From positions 27,135 to 91,134 of the forward strand of contig CAYPEJ010000018.1 of assembly GCA_964409685.1 (NCBI GenBank): a stretch of 64,000 nucleotides of DNA. The letters are read 5' to 3'. This document shows, one piece after another, positions 17,283-24,659 of the stretch. Source of the stretch: Clostridium_AI sp964409685 (lineage in GTDB: Bacteria; Bacillota; Clostridia; Lachnospirales; Lachnospiraceae). Every line of letters starts with the position of its first letter. The first letter of the stretch is position 1. Made by a program: the position numbers and the translations under genes. Below the pieces are notes generated by a model. It was not told where the DNA came from, did not search any database, and saw only the letters and a program-made list of their open reading frames with translations.

Positions 17283-18194
17283 TCAGAACTCGGAGTCGCC
17301 GGCGGCTTCGTCGACGGACGCGGAGCCCGCCTGCACGGAGAGGAGGAACGACGTGAAGTCTTCGCGTTCCTTGTCGGTGAACTCCCACGGCTTGCCGTCG
17401 CGCAGCGCCTTCTCGAAGCAGTGCGACGTGTACTCGATGCCGCCGCTGCTCGTGGCGTCGCACGAGTAGATGTGGCAGACGAGCCCGTTGATGGAGAACT
17501 TGTAGTCCTTGTCCGCACGGTGCGCGAACTTGGCGCGGGACTCAATGTTCACGAGGATCTGGCTCATCGCCTTGTAGTACTGCTTGTCGTACTCGAAGCG
17601 CGCCGTCGTATAGAGACGGTCGCCGATCGGCACGAGGCGGAACTCGTCGGACTCGAAGTCGTCCGGGACGGGCACCAGCATCATCAGGTAGCAGAACCGC
17701 CCGAGGTTGGCGCGCATCTTGGGACGGCCTTCCGGCCACAGCTCGCCCGTGGGACGGGGCGTGAGCGAGAGCCCAGTCGCGGCCGCATCCTTAAGGCAGT
17801 CGGCCTCGGTGGCCGGGGAGCCATCGGGCTTCGTGCCGCCGATGACCCAGCGGCGGGGAGGCGTGTTGTTGCCAGCAACGTACGGGCGCTCCTCCTTGAA
17901 TCCTTCGACCTTCTGGAGGATGATGCCGTAGATGCCGTTCTCCTTCCCGTCGTCCGCAATCTTAACGTTGTTCTCCTTGTTCTTGCCGATGTACCAGCAG
18001 CCCTGCTGGGGCTTCTTGCCCCCGGCCTTCCACTGGCTCATGCCCTGTGCAAGACGGATGAACGGGAACTCGAGCTGGGCTCCGGCGACGTGCACCTCCG
18101 TGGAGATGTCCGTCGGGGCAGCCGCGACGAGCGCACCCTTCGCGTCAACGATTTCTTCGGCCTGAGACTTGACCTGCGTGTTCTTGTTGCTCAT
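17283..18194 (-). CDS. Candidate single-stranded DNA-binding protein
   Basis: 303 aa. No classical OB-fold signature is obvious by eye. The C-terminus is acidic and ends SVDEAAGDSEF, like the acidic aromatic tails of SSB and T7 gp2.5. It sits between replication genes, is the last gene of the helicase-nuclease unit with its own strong terminator, and has an unstructured repeat leader (18203-18242) of the type used for SSB autoregulation. The body has aromatic-rich strands (GCWYIGKNKENNVKI, DRLYTTARFEYDKQYYK). ATG at 18194 with AAGGA. The SSB call is inference. Confidence 0.48.
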   Translation of the reverse strand: MSNKNTQVKSQAEEIVDAKGALVAAAPTDISTEVHVAGAQLEFPFIRLAQGMSQWKAGGKKPQQGCWYIGKNKENNVKIADDGKENGIYGIILQKVEGFKEERPYVAGNNTPPRRWVIGGTKPDGSPATEADCLKDAAATGLSLTPRPTGELWPEGRPKMRANLGRFCYLMMLVPVPDDFESDEFRLVPIGDRLYTTARFEYDKQYYKAMSQILVNIESRAKFAHRADKDYKFSINGLVCHIYSCDATSSGGIEYTSHCFEKALRDGKPWEFTDKEREDFTSFLLSVQAGSASVDEAAGDSEF

Positions 18195-18202
18195 TGTATT
18201 CC

Positions 18203-18242
18203 TTGTGTTTTCTTGTGTTTTCTTGTGTTTTCTTGTGTTTTC
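18203..18242 (-). repeat. 10-bp tandem-repeat mRNA leader of the SSB-like gene
   Basis: Four copies of AAAACACAAG-type units (minus strand) directly upstream of the ribosome site. The leader lacks uracil. It also encodes a short ORF (MKTQENTRKHKKTQGIQ) whose TGA overlaps the SSB-like ATG. Possible translational control site. Confidence 0.78.
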
Positions 18243-18272
18243 ATCCGAAGGACACTCGTCCTCCGAAATGGT

Positions 18273-19517
18273 TTACCATTCGTCCGCGATACGCTTGGCG
18301 GCTTTCTGCGTCCAATAGAGGACGGGTGCGCCGGCGACCGTGAACGGTTCGTACAGTTTCTTGACGGCCTCCTCGGCGGCCTTCTTCGTCATCCCGTTGT
18401 GGTCGACGAGCGAGTCGACGAGCATCTTCCTGTCCACGACGGAGACGTCGAACACGTCTTCGATGGACATACCGAACTTCCCCATGCACGCGCCGCGAAC
18501 CTCGGGCACCTTCGACGAATCGAAGGACGCACGTCCTTTGCGGCGGGAGATGGTGAAGCCGGGCACGAGCGCCTTGAGCTGCTCATCCGTGTACTGGTCG
18601 GCCCACGACTTGTCGTCGTCCTTGGCCGCGTCGATGAAGGTCTCGAGGAACTTCATGCACGACCTGCGGAGCCCGCGTTGCGCAGGGGTGTTCGGCATCG
18701 TGAACGTCTTCACCGTGACGGCTTCGCCCGCGTACGGTCCGTCAGGTCCGACGAGATGCGCGATGGCGTTGGTGGCCTCGCACACCGTGACTACCGCGTC
18801 GGCCTGGTACCGGCAGGACCCGTTCCAGTGACAGTACTGGCACGCATCGTTTGGGCACCCGGGGATCGAGTCATCGTTTGCCGAGCGGTCGGCGCGTTCC
18901 TCGATGAGCGAAATGCGATGTCTCCACGCTTCGAGGTCGCCAGGACCGATGTGCAGCGCAAGCTGCTCATCGTCGTCAAGGCGTGGCGCGATGATGTGGC
19001 ACTCGAACGTGTCGTGCGTCGGGCACAACCTGTTGATGTCGCAGGCGTACGCCGCGAGCTGAAGCGAGAAGTCCTTGCCGACCCGGTTGGACTTGTAGTC
19101 GACCACTACCGCCACGCCCTCGGGCGTGACGACGAGAAGGTCGATGTACCCGTGGCGGCCACCGCCACGTTCGACTTCGCACTCCGGGTAGAGTCCCGGC
19201 TTGAGCGGGGACTTCCTTGGCTTGCCTCCCCTCATGCGCAAACGGTAGTCCGCGTAGACGGGCAGGTCGTCGAGCAGAATCGTCCGCAGTCGCGCGGCGA
19301 TCTCCTCGAGCATCCCCTTCATGTCCGGGCTTGCGTCACGCGTGGCGATCCATCCGTCCCACTGGTCACGCGGGATTGCAATCATCGCCTCGGCGAACTC
19401 GTGCATCAGCGTACCGTCGATGGCCGCGTTGTTGTCCTTGCCGTCCGGGCGGAACCGGGGGCAGTGCTCCGTGGCCGCAAGCGCGGACGGGCTTACTTTC
19501 TGTACCTTGTATGCCAT
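18273..19517 (-). CDS. Cas4/RecB-like PD-(D/E)XK nuclease
   Basis: 414 aa, ATG with AAAGGAAG upstream. Nuclease residues are visible: GTLMHEF (His and Glu), GYIDLLVV (Asp) and VVDYKSNR (Asp-x-Lys) near residue 139, then the QLAAYA motif. A four-cysteine Fe-S type arrangement is likely, with CPRF near residue 19 and CPNDACQYCHWNGSC near 214-228, as in Cas4 and AddB-type nucleases (DUF2800-like). It would process DNA ends in recombination-dependent replication together with the adjacent helicase. The C-terminal 130 residues are not assigned. Confidence 0.8.
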   Translation of the reverse strand: MAYKVQKVSPSALAATEHCPRFRPDGKDNNAAIDGTLMHEFAEAMIAIPRDQWDGWIATRDASPDMKGMLEEIAARLRTILLDDLPVYADYRLRMRGGKPRKSPLKPGLYPECEVERGGGRHGYIDLLVVTPEGVAVVVDYKSNRVGKDFSLQLAAYACDINRLCPTHDTFECHIIAPRLDDDEQLALHIGPGDLEAWRHRISLIEERADRSANDDSIPGCPNDACQYCHWNGSCRYQADAVVTVCEATNAIAHLVGPDGPYAGEAVTVKTFTMPNTPAQRGLRRSCMKFLETFIDAAKDDDKSWADQYTDEQLKALVPGFTISRRKGRASFDSSKVPEVRGACMGKFGMSIEDVFDVSVVDRKMLVDSLVDHNGMTKKAAEEAVKKLYEPFTVAGAPVLYWTQKAAKRIADEW

Positions 19518-19532
19518 GTGGTCTTCCTTTCT

Positions 19533-20840
19533 TTACCTTATGAGGTCACTGTCCGTCAGCGTGGACAGGTTGTTCATCTTTCGCTCGATCGTCTTGCCGA
19601 CGCGCTCCTCGACGGAGTCCGCGGCGATGATGATTTTCTGCGTGGCGGTGGTTCCGCCGACACGTCGGATTCGTCCGAGTCCCTGGGAGAACTCCGAAGC
19701 GGAGTACCCCAGGGAGATGAGGGACACCCTCGGTCTCTCATGCCGCTCGTCGTGCAACGACAGGGCGACGGAGCACGCGGCCGCCATGCCGACCATCACG
19801 TGGATGCGGTTGGACTGGAAGTCGTCGACTCCTTTCTGCCGTTCGGATTCCTTCTGCCCTCCGTAGATGGAGGCGTACTGCACTCCCTTCTTCTTCAGGT
19901 ACTCTTCGATGCGGGTCCGCGCGTCCGTGAAGTTGACCATGATGAAGACGGAATTGCCGTCCTCTTCGTAGTCAACCGCCATCTGCGCCATGACCTCGGC
20001 TTTGCAGAACTCGGCCTGCTGACGAAACCGGAGCGTCTTCACCATGTCGTCCTTGGACAACTTGGTCAGCCGCTGGGGCATCTCCTCGTACGCCTTGACG
20101 AGGGCGTCGTGGTCTTTCCTGGCGAGGTCGATCTTGATCACCTCCCTGACTTCATCCGGGAATCCCGGGATTTCGTCGGGGGTGATGGACATGAATCTGT
20201 CCCCCATCTCGTGGCGAATTTCGCGCATCGTCGCCTCGGCGGCGGTGCGGTTTGTGGTGAACCTGAAGATGCGACGCTTGTTCGCGCCCCATCCGATGTC
20301 CACGAACCCGCAGTTCTTCGAGCGCATCCAGTCGTAGAAGCTCTGCTTCGTGAACCGGTGGAACCCCATGAGATAGCCAATGAGGCGCATCTTTTGAGGG
20401 GTCTCGAACGGGGTCGCGGACATCAGCAGTTCCTTGTTGTCCGGGTGTCTTTTGTTGCACCACCGTGCAGCGGCGAGGGTCTGTTTGGAATCCTCGCCGC
20501 TACAGCCTCGATGCACTTCGTCCCAGACGAGGAGTCGTCCGTCTATCCGCCAGCCGTCTTCGTTGTCGTAGTAGGGATTCTTCCCCGCGACAAGACGTTC
20601 GGGATTGATGACGTCGATCACGAGGTCTTTGCACCCCATGCCCTCGATGACGTTCTGCCACTGCGACCTTGCGATCTTCGGACACACGACAAGCGTCGGC
20701 AGCCCGAGGTCTTTGATGGTCTGACATGCGAGGTAGGTCTTCCCGCTCCCGGTGTGACACGCGGAGAGCATCACCTTCCCTCGGCGGAGCATCTCCGTTT
20801 GATGCCGCGCAAGCGGCTTCTGCCAGTCATGCAGTTCCAT
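19533..20840 (-). CDS. SF2 DNA helicase / SNF2-like ATPase
   Basis: 435 aa from ATG at 20840 (AAGGAAACAC upstream). An in-frame ATG at 20909 lies inside the promoter -10 and would not be transcribed. Motif I TGSGKT near residue 30, motif II WDEVH near 107, motif III SATPF near 140, and motif VI QGLGRIRR near 385 define an SF2 helicase of the UvsW/SNF2 type. Such helicases remodel forks and branched DNA. First gene of the unit leading to the nuclease and the SSB-like gene. Confidence 0.87.
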   Translation of the reverse strand: MELHDWQKPLARHQTEMLRRGKVMLSACHTGSGKTYLACQTIKDLGLPTLVVCPKIARSQWQNVIEGMGCKDLVIDVINPERLVAGKNPYYDNEDGWRIDGRLLVWDEVHRGCSGEDSKQTLAAARWCNKRHPDNKELLMSATPFETPQKMRLIGYLMGFHRFTKQSFYDWMRSKNCGFVDIGWGANKRRIFRFTTNRTAAEATMREIRHEMGDRFMSITPDEIPGFPDEVREVIKIDLARKDHDALVKAYEEMPQRLTKLSKDDMVKTLRFRQQAEFCKAEVMAQMAVDYEEDGNSVFIMVNFTDARTRIEEYLKKKGVQYASIYGGQKESERQKGVDDFQSNRIHVMVGMAAACSVALSLHDERHERPRVSLISLGYSASEFSQGLGRIRRVGGTTATQKIIIAADSVEERVGKTIERKMNNLSTLTDSDLIR

Positions 20841-20900
20841 GTGTTTCCTTGTGTTTCTCTGGGTTTCCTTGGGTTTCTCTGGGTTTCCTTGGGTTTCGAT
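20841..20900 (-). repeat. 20-bp tandem-repeat mRNA leader of the helicase gene
   Basis: Three 20-bp units built from AAGGAAACCC/AGAGAAACCC (minus strand), essentially the whole 5' leader from the predicted transcript start to the ATG. It contains almost no uracil and repeats ribosome-site-like AAGGA. It resembles the leader at 18203-18242. Confidence 0.78.
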
Positions 20901-20907
20901 GGCGGGC

Positions 20908-20937
20908 ATTGTACTACAAAACGGAGACCCCTGTCAA
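20908..20937 (-). promoter_or_regulatory. Promoter of the helicase-nuclease-SSB unit (TTGACA - 18 - TACAAT)
   Basis: Minus strand TTGACA (20937-20932), 18-bp spacer, TACAAT (20913-20908). Near-consensus. The -35 lies inside one arm of the inverted repeat at 20928-20961. Confidence 0.82.
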
Positions 20938-20961
20938 GCCGGCTCGCCAGTTTGACAGGGG
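20928..20961. promoter_or_regulatory. Inverted repeat spanning both -35 boxes of divergent promoters (operator candidate)
   Basis: CCCCTGTCAA (20928-20937) and TTGACAGGGG (20952-20961) are perfect 10-bp inverted arms separated by 14 bp. Each arm contains the -35 of one promoter, so one bound protein could shut both. Confidence 0.75.
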
Positions 20962-20980
20962 TTCTTCGGTTTGCTATACT
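20952..20980 (+). promoter_or_regulatory. Divergent promoter (TTGACA - 17 - TATACT)
   Basis: Plus strand TTGACA (20952-20957), 17-bp spacer ending TTTGC, TATACT (20975-20980). Consensus-like, but no rightward gene lies downstream; it faces a hairpin and then opposing genes. Confidence 0.75.
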
Positions 20981-20985
20981 TTCAA

Positions 20986-21031
20986 GCGCCGCGGGTTCTT
21001 TCTTTCTTCGACACCGTCCCGCGGCGCTTTT
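20986..21031 (+). ncRNA. Candidate tiny hairpin RNA / immediate terminator
   Basis: A perfect 10-bp stem GCGCCGCGGG (20986-20995) with CCCGCGGCGC (21018-21027) followed by TTTT, starting at the expected transcript start of the rightward promoter. The product would be a roughly 45-nt stem-loop RNA, or the hairpin simply blocks antisense transcription. Inference from sequence only. Confidence 0.4.
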
Positions 21032-21038
21032 CACTTTG

Positions 21039-21099
21039 CCCCGTCGCGGATCGAACCTTGTTTTACTCTGTTGGCTTCCAGAACTCCGCCGCGACGGGG
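21039..21099. other. Large stem-loop (11-bp stem)
   Basis: CCCCGTCGCGG (21039-21049) pairs with CCGCGACGGGG (21089-21099). It lies just beyond the stop of the Lar-like gene and may protect or end that transcript; there is no T tract. Not a tRNA. Confidence 0.6.
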
Positions 21100-21103
21100 T
21101 ATC

Positions 21104-21439
21104 TTATTTTCGCTTGCGGGCGGCGAGCCAGTTCTTCGACCTTGCGGCGCCCTTGTTCCATTCTTCGATGGCGTCATGGGCGTTGTACTGGATCGGGCCT
21201 TCCGTGAAACAGAAGTCGCACACCACGCGGTAGCGAGACGTATCCTTATGGACGATCTTGGTCGACTCGCTGAGACAGAACGGGCAGTCCGCTATCGTGT
21301 CCGTCTCGACGTCCGGATTTGCGAACTCCAGCCACGAGGCGAACGAGACGGGTTTGCCCTTCAGCGCATGGGTGTGGCGCTGCCACGCGGCGATTGCCTC
21401 GCCGAGCGGGGCGCGTTCGTAGAACTCCCTGTTAGTCAT
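21104..21439 (-). CDS. Lar-like restriction alleviation zinc protein
   Basis: 111 aa. The middle reads ADCPFCLSESTKIV, then RVVCDFCFTEGP and AHDAIEEWNKG: two CxxC pairs and the GP-x-AI-xx-WN ending of the Lar family. Lar of the Rac prophage relieves type I restriction by stimulating modification; many phages carry such zinc-ribbon proteins without known function. The N-terminal 50 residues (AIAAWQRHTHALKGKPVSF) are an extra domain. Last gene of the early small-gene cluster. Confidence 0.65.
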   Translation of the reverse strand: MTNREFYERAPLGEAIAAWQRHTHALKGKPVSFASWLEFANPDVETDTIADCPFCLSESTKIVHKDTSRYRVVCDFCFTEGPIQYNAHDAIEEWNKGAARSKNWLAARKRK

Positions 21440-21698
21440 CGCCGTCCTCCTCGTCCGCCGCGGCGAACAAAGCCTCTGCGATGCGCACGAGCTTCTCCCG
21501 AAGCAGCTCGAGGTGTTTCGTCTGCACGATCCACAAGTCCGTCCCGACTTGTCGCGCGAGTTGGTCGTCGCAATTGAGCCGGACGGCGTCCATCACGGAA
21601 TTGATGCGCAGAATCGCGTCGAGCTGCTTGACGGTGTCGATGATCTGGTACGCCGCGCTTTCGCTCTGGCACGCTGCGCTTTCGCTGCGGTCACTCAT
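21432..21698 (-). CDS. Small hypothetical protein, Ser/Ala start and acidic tail
   Basis: 88 aa from ATG at 21698 with AAAGGAGG seven bases upstream. SESAACQSESAAYQ is an internal repeat; the rest is helical, ending EALFAAADEEDGDD. Overlaps both neighbours by eight bases. No family recognised. Confidence 0.68.
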   Translation of the reverse strand: MSDRSESAACQSESAAYQIIDTVKQLDAILRINSVMDAVRLNCDDQLARQVGTDLWIVQTKHLELLREKLVRIAEALFAAADEEDGDD

Positions 21699-22143
21699 AG
21701 ACGACCTCCTTTCCGTTGCGCGGGCGCCAGTTCTCGTCTTCCGCGAGCAGCATGTCCGCACAAAGTCCCTTGAGGGCTTCAAGGAGAACGCGGGCTTCCT
21801 GCTCGTAGACCTCGAAGAACGTCTCGCCCGTGTGGACGATACGATACTTGAAGGACTTGTATGTCTCGTCGAACTCGATGGATGCAGTCTTGTTGGCCAT
21901 CATCGGGGCGCTGTCGATTTCCTTGGCGAGAACGCGAATCGCGTTCGAGATTTCACGGGCGGTCCACCATGCCGAGCGCTCGCGCTCGACCAGCTTCTTG
22001 TCCGCTTTGTTCGGGGCGTGCAGTTCCACCACGACGGCTCCGCTTACGACACGAAATCGCAAATCCATGACGCACTGAATCGGGCGTGAGTTGCGGGCGA
22101 AGCCCGTTGCAGTCGGTTTGCTGATATATGACTTTACTCGCAT
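21691..22143 (-). CDS. Hypothetical early protein
   Basis: 150 aa from ATG at 22143 with GGAGGAG upstream. Pattern: strands (MDLRFRVVSGAVVVEL), then helices (SAWWTAREISNAIRVLAKEI), strands and a final helix (ARVLLEALKGLCADMLL). No known domain. Overlaps the next gene by eight bases. Confidence 0.7.
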   Translation of the reverse strand: MRVKSYISKPTATGFARNSRPIQCVMDLRFRVVSGAVVVELHAPNKADKKLVERERSAWWTAREISNAIRVLAKEIDSAPMMANKTASIEFDETYKSFKYRIVHTGETFFEVYEQEARVLLEALKGLCADMLLAEDENWRPRNGKEVVYE

Positions 22144-22388
22144 TTGTCTCCTCCGTTTTCTTTCGTGACTGAACCTGTGTCCTCCCAGTACCCGTTGACA
22201 AAGACGGTCGTGTCTTCGACTTGGATGTCCCCGTCGTCGCGCCACTGGTCGAATTTCGATTTCTCAAGATGTTTGTCGCGCTCGACGACCTTGTCGTACG
22301 CGATGCCCTCGGCCTCGGCACGTGTGGAGGCCTCGACCTCCACCCATGCGTTGAGGAGCTTCGTAAGTCTCACTCTGTACTTGTGCAT
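22134..22388 (-). CDS. Small hypothetical protein (DpnD/PcfM-like fold possible)
   Basis: 84 aa from ATG at 22388 with AAGGAG. MHKYRVRLTKLLNAWVEVEA then STRAEAEGIAYDKVVE recalls small phage/plasmid proteins in which a strand pair is followed by an EAEAxA helix. Function unknown. Confidence 0.65.
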   Translation of the reverse strand: MHKYRVRLTKLLNAWVEVEASTRAEAEGIAYDKVVERDKHLEKSKFDQWRDDGDIQVEDTTVFVNGYWEDTGSVTKENGGDKCE

Positions 22389-22396
22389 GTTTCTCC

Positions 22397-22723
22397 TTAC
22401 CAGATGGTCTGGATTTTCTGCGGGTTCTCGAGTTCGTTCTCGAAACGCCTTAGCATTTCCGCGAACCACTGCATCGCAGAACCCTGCCTGTCATAGAGCG
22501 CACGGTGGATCTCACCGCGGTCGCCGCGCGCGTCGAGGAACCTGACGGCGAACAGAATCGCGCCGTCGAGCGTGTCGAACGATTCGCACGCGCCCGAGCT
22601 ATCCACGCCGATCCAGCGGGGAATCCCGCCCTCGCAGTCCCTCGAGACCGCGACGTGGGGCTTCGAGTCCCCGCTGTCCATGGCTACGTACTCTTCGATC
22701 GTTGTCGGGATTGTCAATTGCAA
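22397..22723 (-). CDS. Small hypothetical protein (TTG start)
   Basis: 108 aa. Start assigned to TTG at 22723, with GGAGG eight bases upstream and overlapping the upstream stop. Contains HVAVSRDCEGGIPRWIGVD, DGAILFAVRFLDARGDRG and a helical end. No recognised family. Confidence 0.58.
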   Translation of the reverse strand: MQLTIPTTIEEYVAMDSGDSKPHVAVSRDCEGGIPRWIGVDSSGACESFDTLDGAILFAVRFLDARGDRGEIHRALYDRQGSAMQWFAEMLRRFENELENPQKIQTIW

Positions 22724-22986
22724 GGCAGATCCTCCACTTCGTGTTTCGTGATTTCGTACTTGCGGGAGAAGTACCCGCCGTTGCCGCCCCAGAAGACGCT
22801 TGCGGATTCCTGTCCGCAAGACGTCGAGTCCTTCACGATACCCTCGGGGTCGTTCAGTACCTGGGAAGACCATTCGCCGTGCATTCTTTCGGCGCACTTG
22901 CGGAAGTCGCGCGACACCAGCAGGATGTTCGTCTCGGCGTACATCTCCGCTGCGTCGACCGTCTCGGCCAATACGTAGATTACCAT
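22714..22986 (-). CDS. Small hypothetical protein
   Basis: 90 aa, ATG with GGAGGACTGACG upstream. VIYVLAETVDAAEMYAETNI resembles the start of small alpha/beta folds. Three Cys are scattered; the end SRKYEITKHEVEDLPCN is strand-like. Unknown function. Confidence 0.65.
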   Translation of the reverse strand: MVIYVLAETVDAAEMYAETNILLVSRDFRKCAERMHGEWSSQVLNDPEGIVKDSTSCGQESASVFWGGNGGYFSRKYEITKHEVEDLPCN

Positions 22987-22988
22987 CG

Positions 22989-23432
22989 TCAGTCCTCCGA
23001 TTCTTCGTCCGGCTCGCCGAACGTTTCAAAGACGTGCAGGGCAGACTTTTTCGCAAAGTTCGCAAGCTCGTCCCAGTACTCGTGGCCCGTCGACTTCCCC
23101 GCTACCGGAGTGAGCGTGTCGTATAGCTCCCCGTTTCCGTACCACGGCATCTCGAAGTCGAGGTCGAAGTCGCACTGCATGGCGGCCTTTCTCGACTGTC
23201 GGCCTATCTTGAGGAAGACTTCCCACGGTCCGCCGGTCGGGTCGTCCCCCACGTCGTGCCACCCCATGCACACGAAGTAGCAGAGGTTTTTATCCCCGGC
23301 GTAGCAGAACGACCAGCAGCCTTCACCCTCCGCGACGAGAGCCTCGTAAGCTCCCTTTAGGCCGTAACCGGTGATATGCGACCCGAGATACTCTTGGATC
23401 TCGGACAGCCTCACTGCTCTATCTAGTGTCAT
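22989..23432 (-). CDS. Hypothetical early protein, acidic
   Basis: 147 aa from ATG at 23432, TGATG overlap with the upstream gene and AAAGGAG before it. Acidic and aromatic-rich (GEGCWSFCYAGDKNLCYFV, DFDLDFEMPWYGNGELYD). The composition would suit a DNA-mimic or inhibitor, but nothing specific is recognised. Confidence 0.66.
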   Translation of the reverse strand: MTLDRAVRLSEIQEYLGSHITGYGLKGAYEALVAEGEGCWSFCYAGDKNLCYFVCMGWHDVGDDPTGGPWEVFLKIGRQSRKAAMQCDFDLDFEMPWYGNGELYDTLTPVAGKSTGHEYWDELANFAKKSALHVFETFGEPDEESED

Positions 23433-23803
23433 CAGTCTTCTCCTTTCAGTAGACTGAACGCGTACTCGTTGATGTCTGGGTAGACGAGGTAGAACGACCC
23501 GCGCATTTCGATTTTTGTCCCGAATACATCGTCGTGTTCCTTCTTCCATGTCACGGTCGACAGGTCCAGACGAACGCATCCGTCTTCGCCAACCGCCTCG
23601 GCGATCAGCTGCAGTGCAGCCGCGACCACGCCGTCATCGATTACAAAGGGCTGCGCGTCAAGCGGGTCGTCGGGCTTCCCGCATACAACCACGTCAAGAG
23701 ACGCGTACGTGCGGTCCATGTTCTCCCGCCAGCGAACTTCCTTTCGCCACGACGCCAGGTACTTGGCCGATTCGTAGCGCTTCTTCAATTCCGTCGTGTT
23801 CAT
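23432..23803 (-). CDS. Hypothetical early protein
   Basis: 123 aa from ATG at 23803 with AGGAGAA upstream. Begins with a charged helix (MNTTELKKRYESAKYLASW), then strand-rich sequence ending YLVYPDINEYAFSLLKGED. No recognised domain. The preceding gene's frame overlaps its first 110 bases. Confidence 0.64.
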   Translation of the reverse strand: MNTTELKKRYESAKYLASWRKEVRWRENMDRTYASLDVVVCGKPDDPLDAQPFVIDDGVVAAALQLIAEAVGEDGCVRLDLSTVTWKKEHDDVFGTKIEMRGSFYLVYPDINEYAFSLLKGED

Positions 23804-23921
23804 CTCGGTTCTCCTGTATGTCGTCCCCCTCGGGGAACGACGGGTAGCATCCATACCGCGGGCCGCCGCAACACTCGTAGTGACGGCACCGCGGACATTT
23901 GTTTTCGTAGGGGTCGAACAT
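23694..23921 (-). CDS. Small Cys-rich protein overlapping the next gene
   Basis: 75 aa from ATG at 23921 (AAAGGCGGTGA upstream). The N-terminus has six cysteines in NKCPRCRHYECCGGPRYGC, a zinc-knuckle-like pattern. The C-terminal 36 residues overlap the next gene in another frame and look less natural, but the first 40 fill an otherwise empty stretch. Confidence 0.5.
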   Translation of the reverse strand: MFDPYENKCPRCRHYECCGGPRYGCYPSFPEGDDIQENRDEHDGIEEALRIGQVPGVVAKGSSLAGEHGPHVRVS

Positions 23922-23932
23922 TTCACCGCCTT

Positions 23933-24193
23933 TCACGGCTTGTATGCGACCACGACGACCATGGGTTCCGCATACTCCACGTTCTCGTTGGACACGCACG
24001 GCTCCGTGTGCGTCTCGACGTGCACGTCGTCCGCGATGTACTTGAGGTAGGGCTTCACCTTGTCGACGTACTTGTCCATGATCCAGTCCGCGGACCAGAT
24101 CACGATGTCTTCGGATTCATCCGATCCGTCGGACAGCCGCACCCGAACCCACACTTCGTGGTCGAGCACGTTCAAGAAGTCTTCGATTGTCAT
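23933..24193 (-). CDS. Small acidic hypothetical protein
   Basis: 86 aa from ATG at 24193 with AAAGGA upstream. Strand pair WVRVRLSDGSDESEDIVIWS, helix DYVDK-type segment, and C-terminal strand AEPMVVVVAYKP. Unknown function. Confidence 0.65.
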   Translation of the reverse strand: MTIEDFLNVLDHEVWVRVRLSDGSDESEDIVIWSADWIMDKYVDKVKPYLKYIADDVHVETHTEPCVSNENVEYAEPMVVVVAYKP

Positions 24194-24203
24194 CGTTGTC
24201 CTT

Positions 24204-24350
24204 TCATACCGCACGCGTCCACGTGCGGTAGTCGTCGAATGTCGGGAACACTGCCCACCCTCCCTCGACTCGGGCTATGGCGTACGCCTCGGGGTATGCC
24301 GCTTTCACGTCGAAGTCGGTCGGGTAGTCCTCATCTCTCAAGAACTTCAT
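24204..24350 (-). CDS. Very small hypothetical protein (48 aa)
   Basis: ATG at 24350 follows GGGGAG at good spacing; stop TGA at 24204-24206. The product begins MKFLRDEDYPTDFDVKAAYP and ends DDYRTWTRAV. It fills a gap between two genes in the same orientation with the same codon preference, so it is probably real. Confidence 0.62.
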   Translation of the reverse strand: MKFLRDEDYPTDFDVKAAYPEAYAIARVEGGWAVFPTFDDYRTWTRAV

Positions 24351-24362
24351 CGAGTCTCCCCG

Positions 24363-24656
24363 TCAGTTCAATTGGTTGATGGCCTCGACCATCTGGTCGA
24401 TGACCTGCGTTCTGCGCGCGTCCTGAATCTCATTAGACAGCTTGTCGACTCGAGACGTGAGCGCCCGCGCACACGATTCGAGGTCGCGGGCGAGAATCTG
24501 CGCATCCCATGCGGAGCAGACTCGCACGTCGTTGGCGCGCCCGAGCGGCGACGCAAGATGGCTCGTGTTCACGTCGAGGCCGCTCAGAACCGTGCGCATG
24601 CGACGCATCATGCTCTCGATTTCATCGAGGTACAGTCTTTCTTTGTCTGTGTCCAT
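24363..24656 (-). CDS. Helical coiled-coil early protein
   Basis: 97 aa with AAAGGA upstream. Two long helices (ERLYLDEIESMMRRMRTVL and SRVDKLSNEIQDARRTQVI) suggest a small coiled-coil dimer. No family recognised. Confidence 0.65.
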   Translation of the reverse strand: MDTDKERLYLDEIESMMRRMRTVLSGLDVNTSHLASPLGRANDVRVCSAWDAQILARDLESCARALTSRVDKLSNEIQDARRTQVIDQMVEAINQLN

Positions 24657-24659
24657 TGT

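Noticed and set aside
20841..20909. N-terminal extension of the helicase from the ATG at 20909
   Set aside because: That ATG overlaps the promoter -10 and would precede the transcript; the repeat sequence is better explained as leader, with the ribosome site placed for the ATG at 20840.
21039..21099. tRNA-like sequence on the minus strand (contains GGTTCGATCC near an acceptor-like stem)
   Set aside because: Only 61 nt, the presumed T stem does not pair, and the 11-bp outer stem is longer than an acceptor stem; it is a simple stem-loop.
17193..21233. A 1,346-codon rightward open frame antisense to the SSB-like, nuclease and helicase genes
   Set aside because: It follows the third-position GC bias of the opposite-strand genes, crosses their promoters and terminator, has no ribosome site and no recognisable domain.
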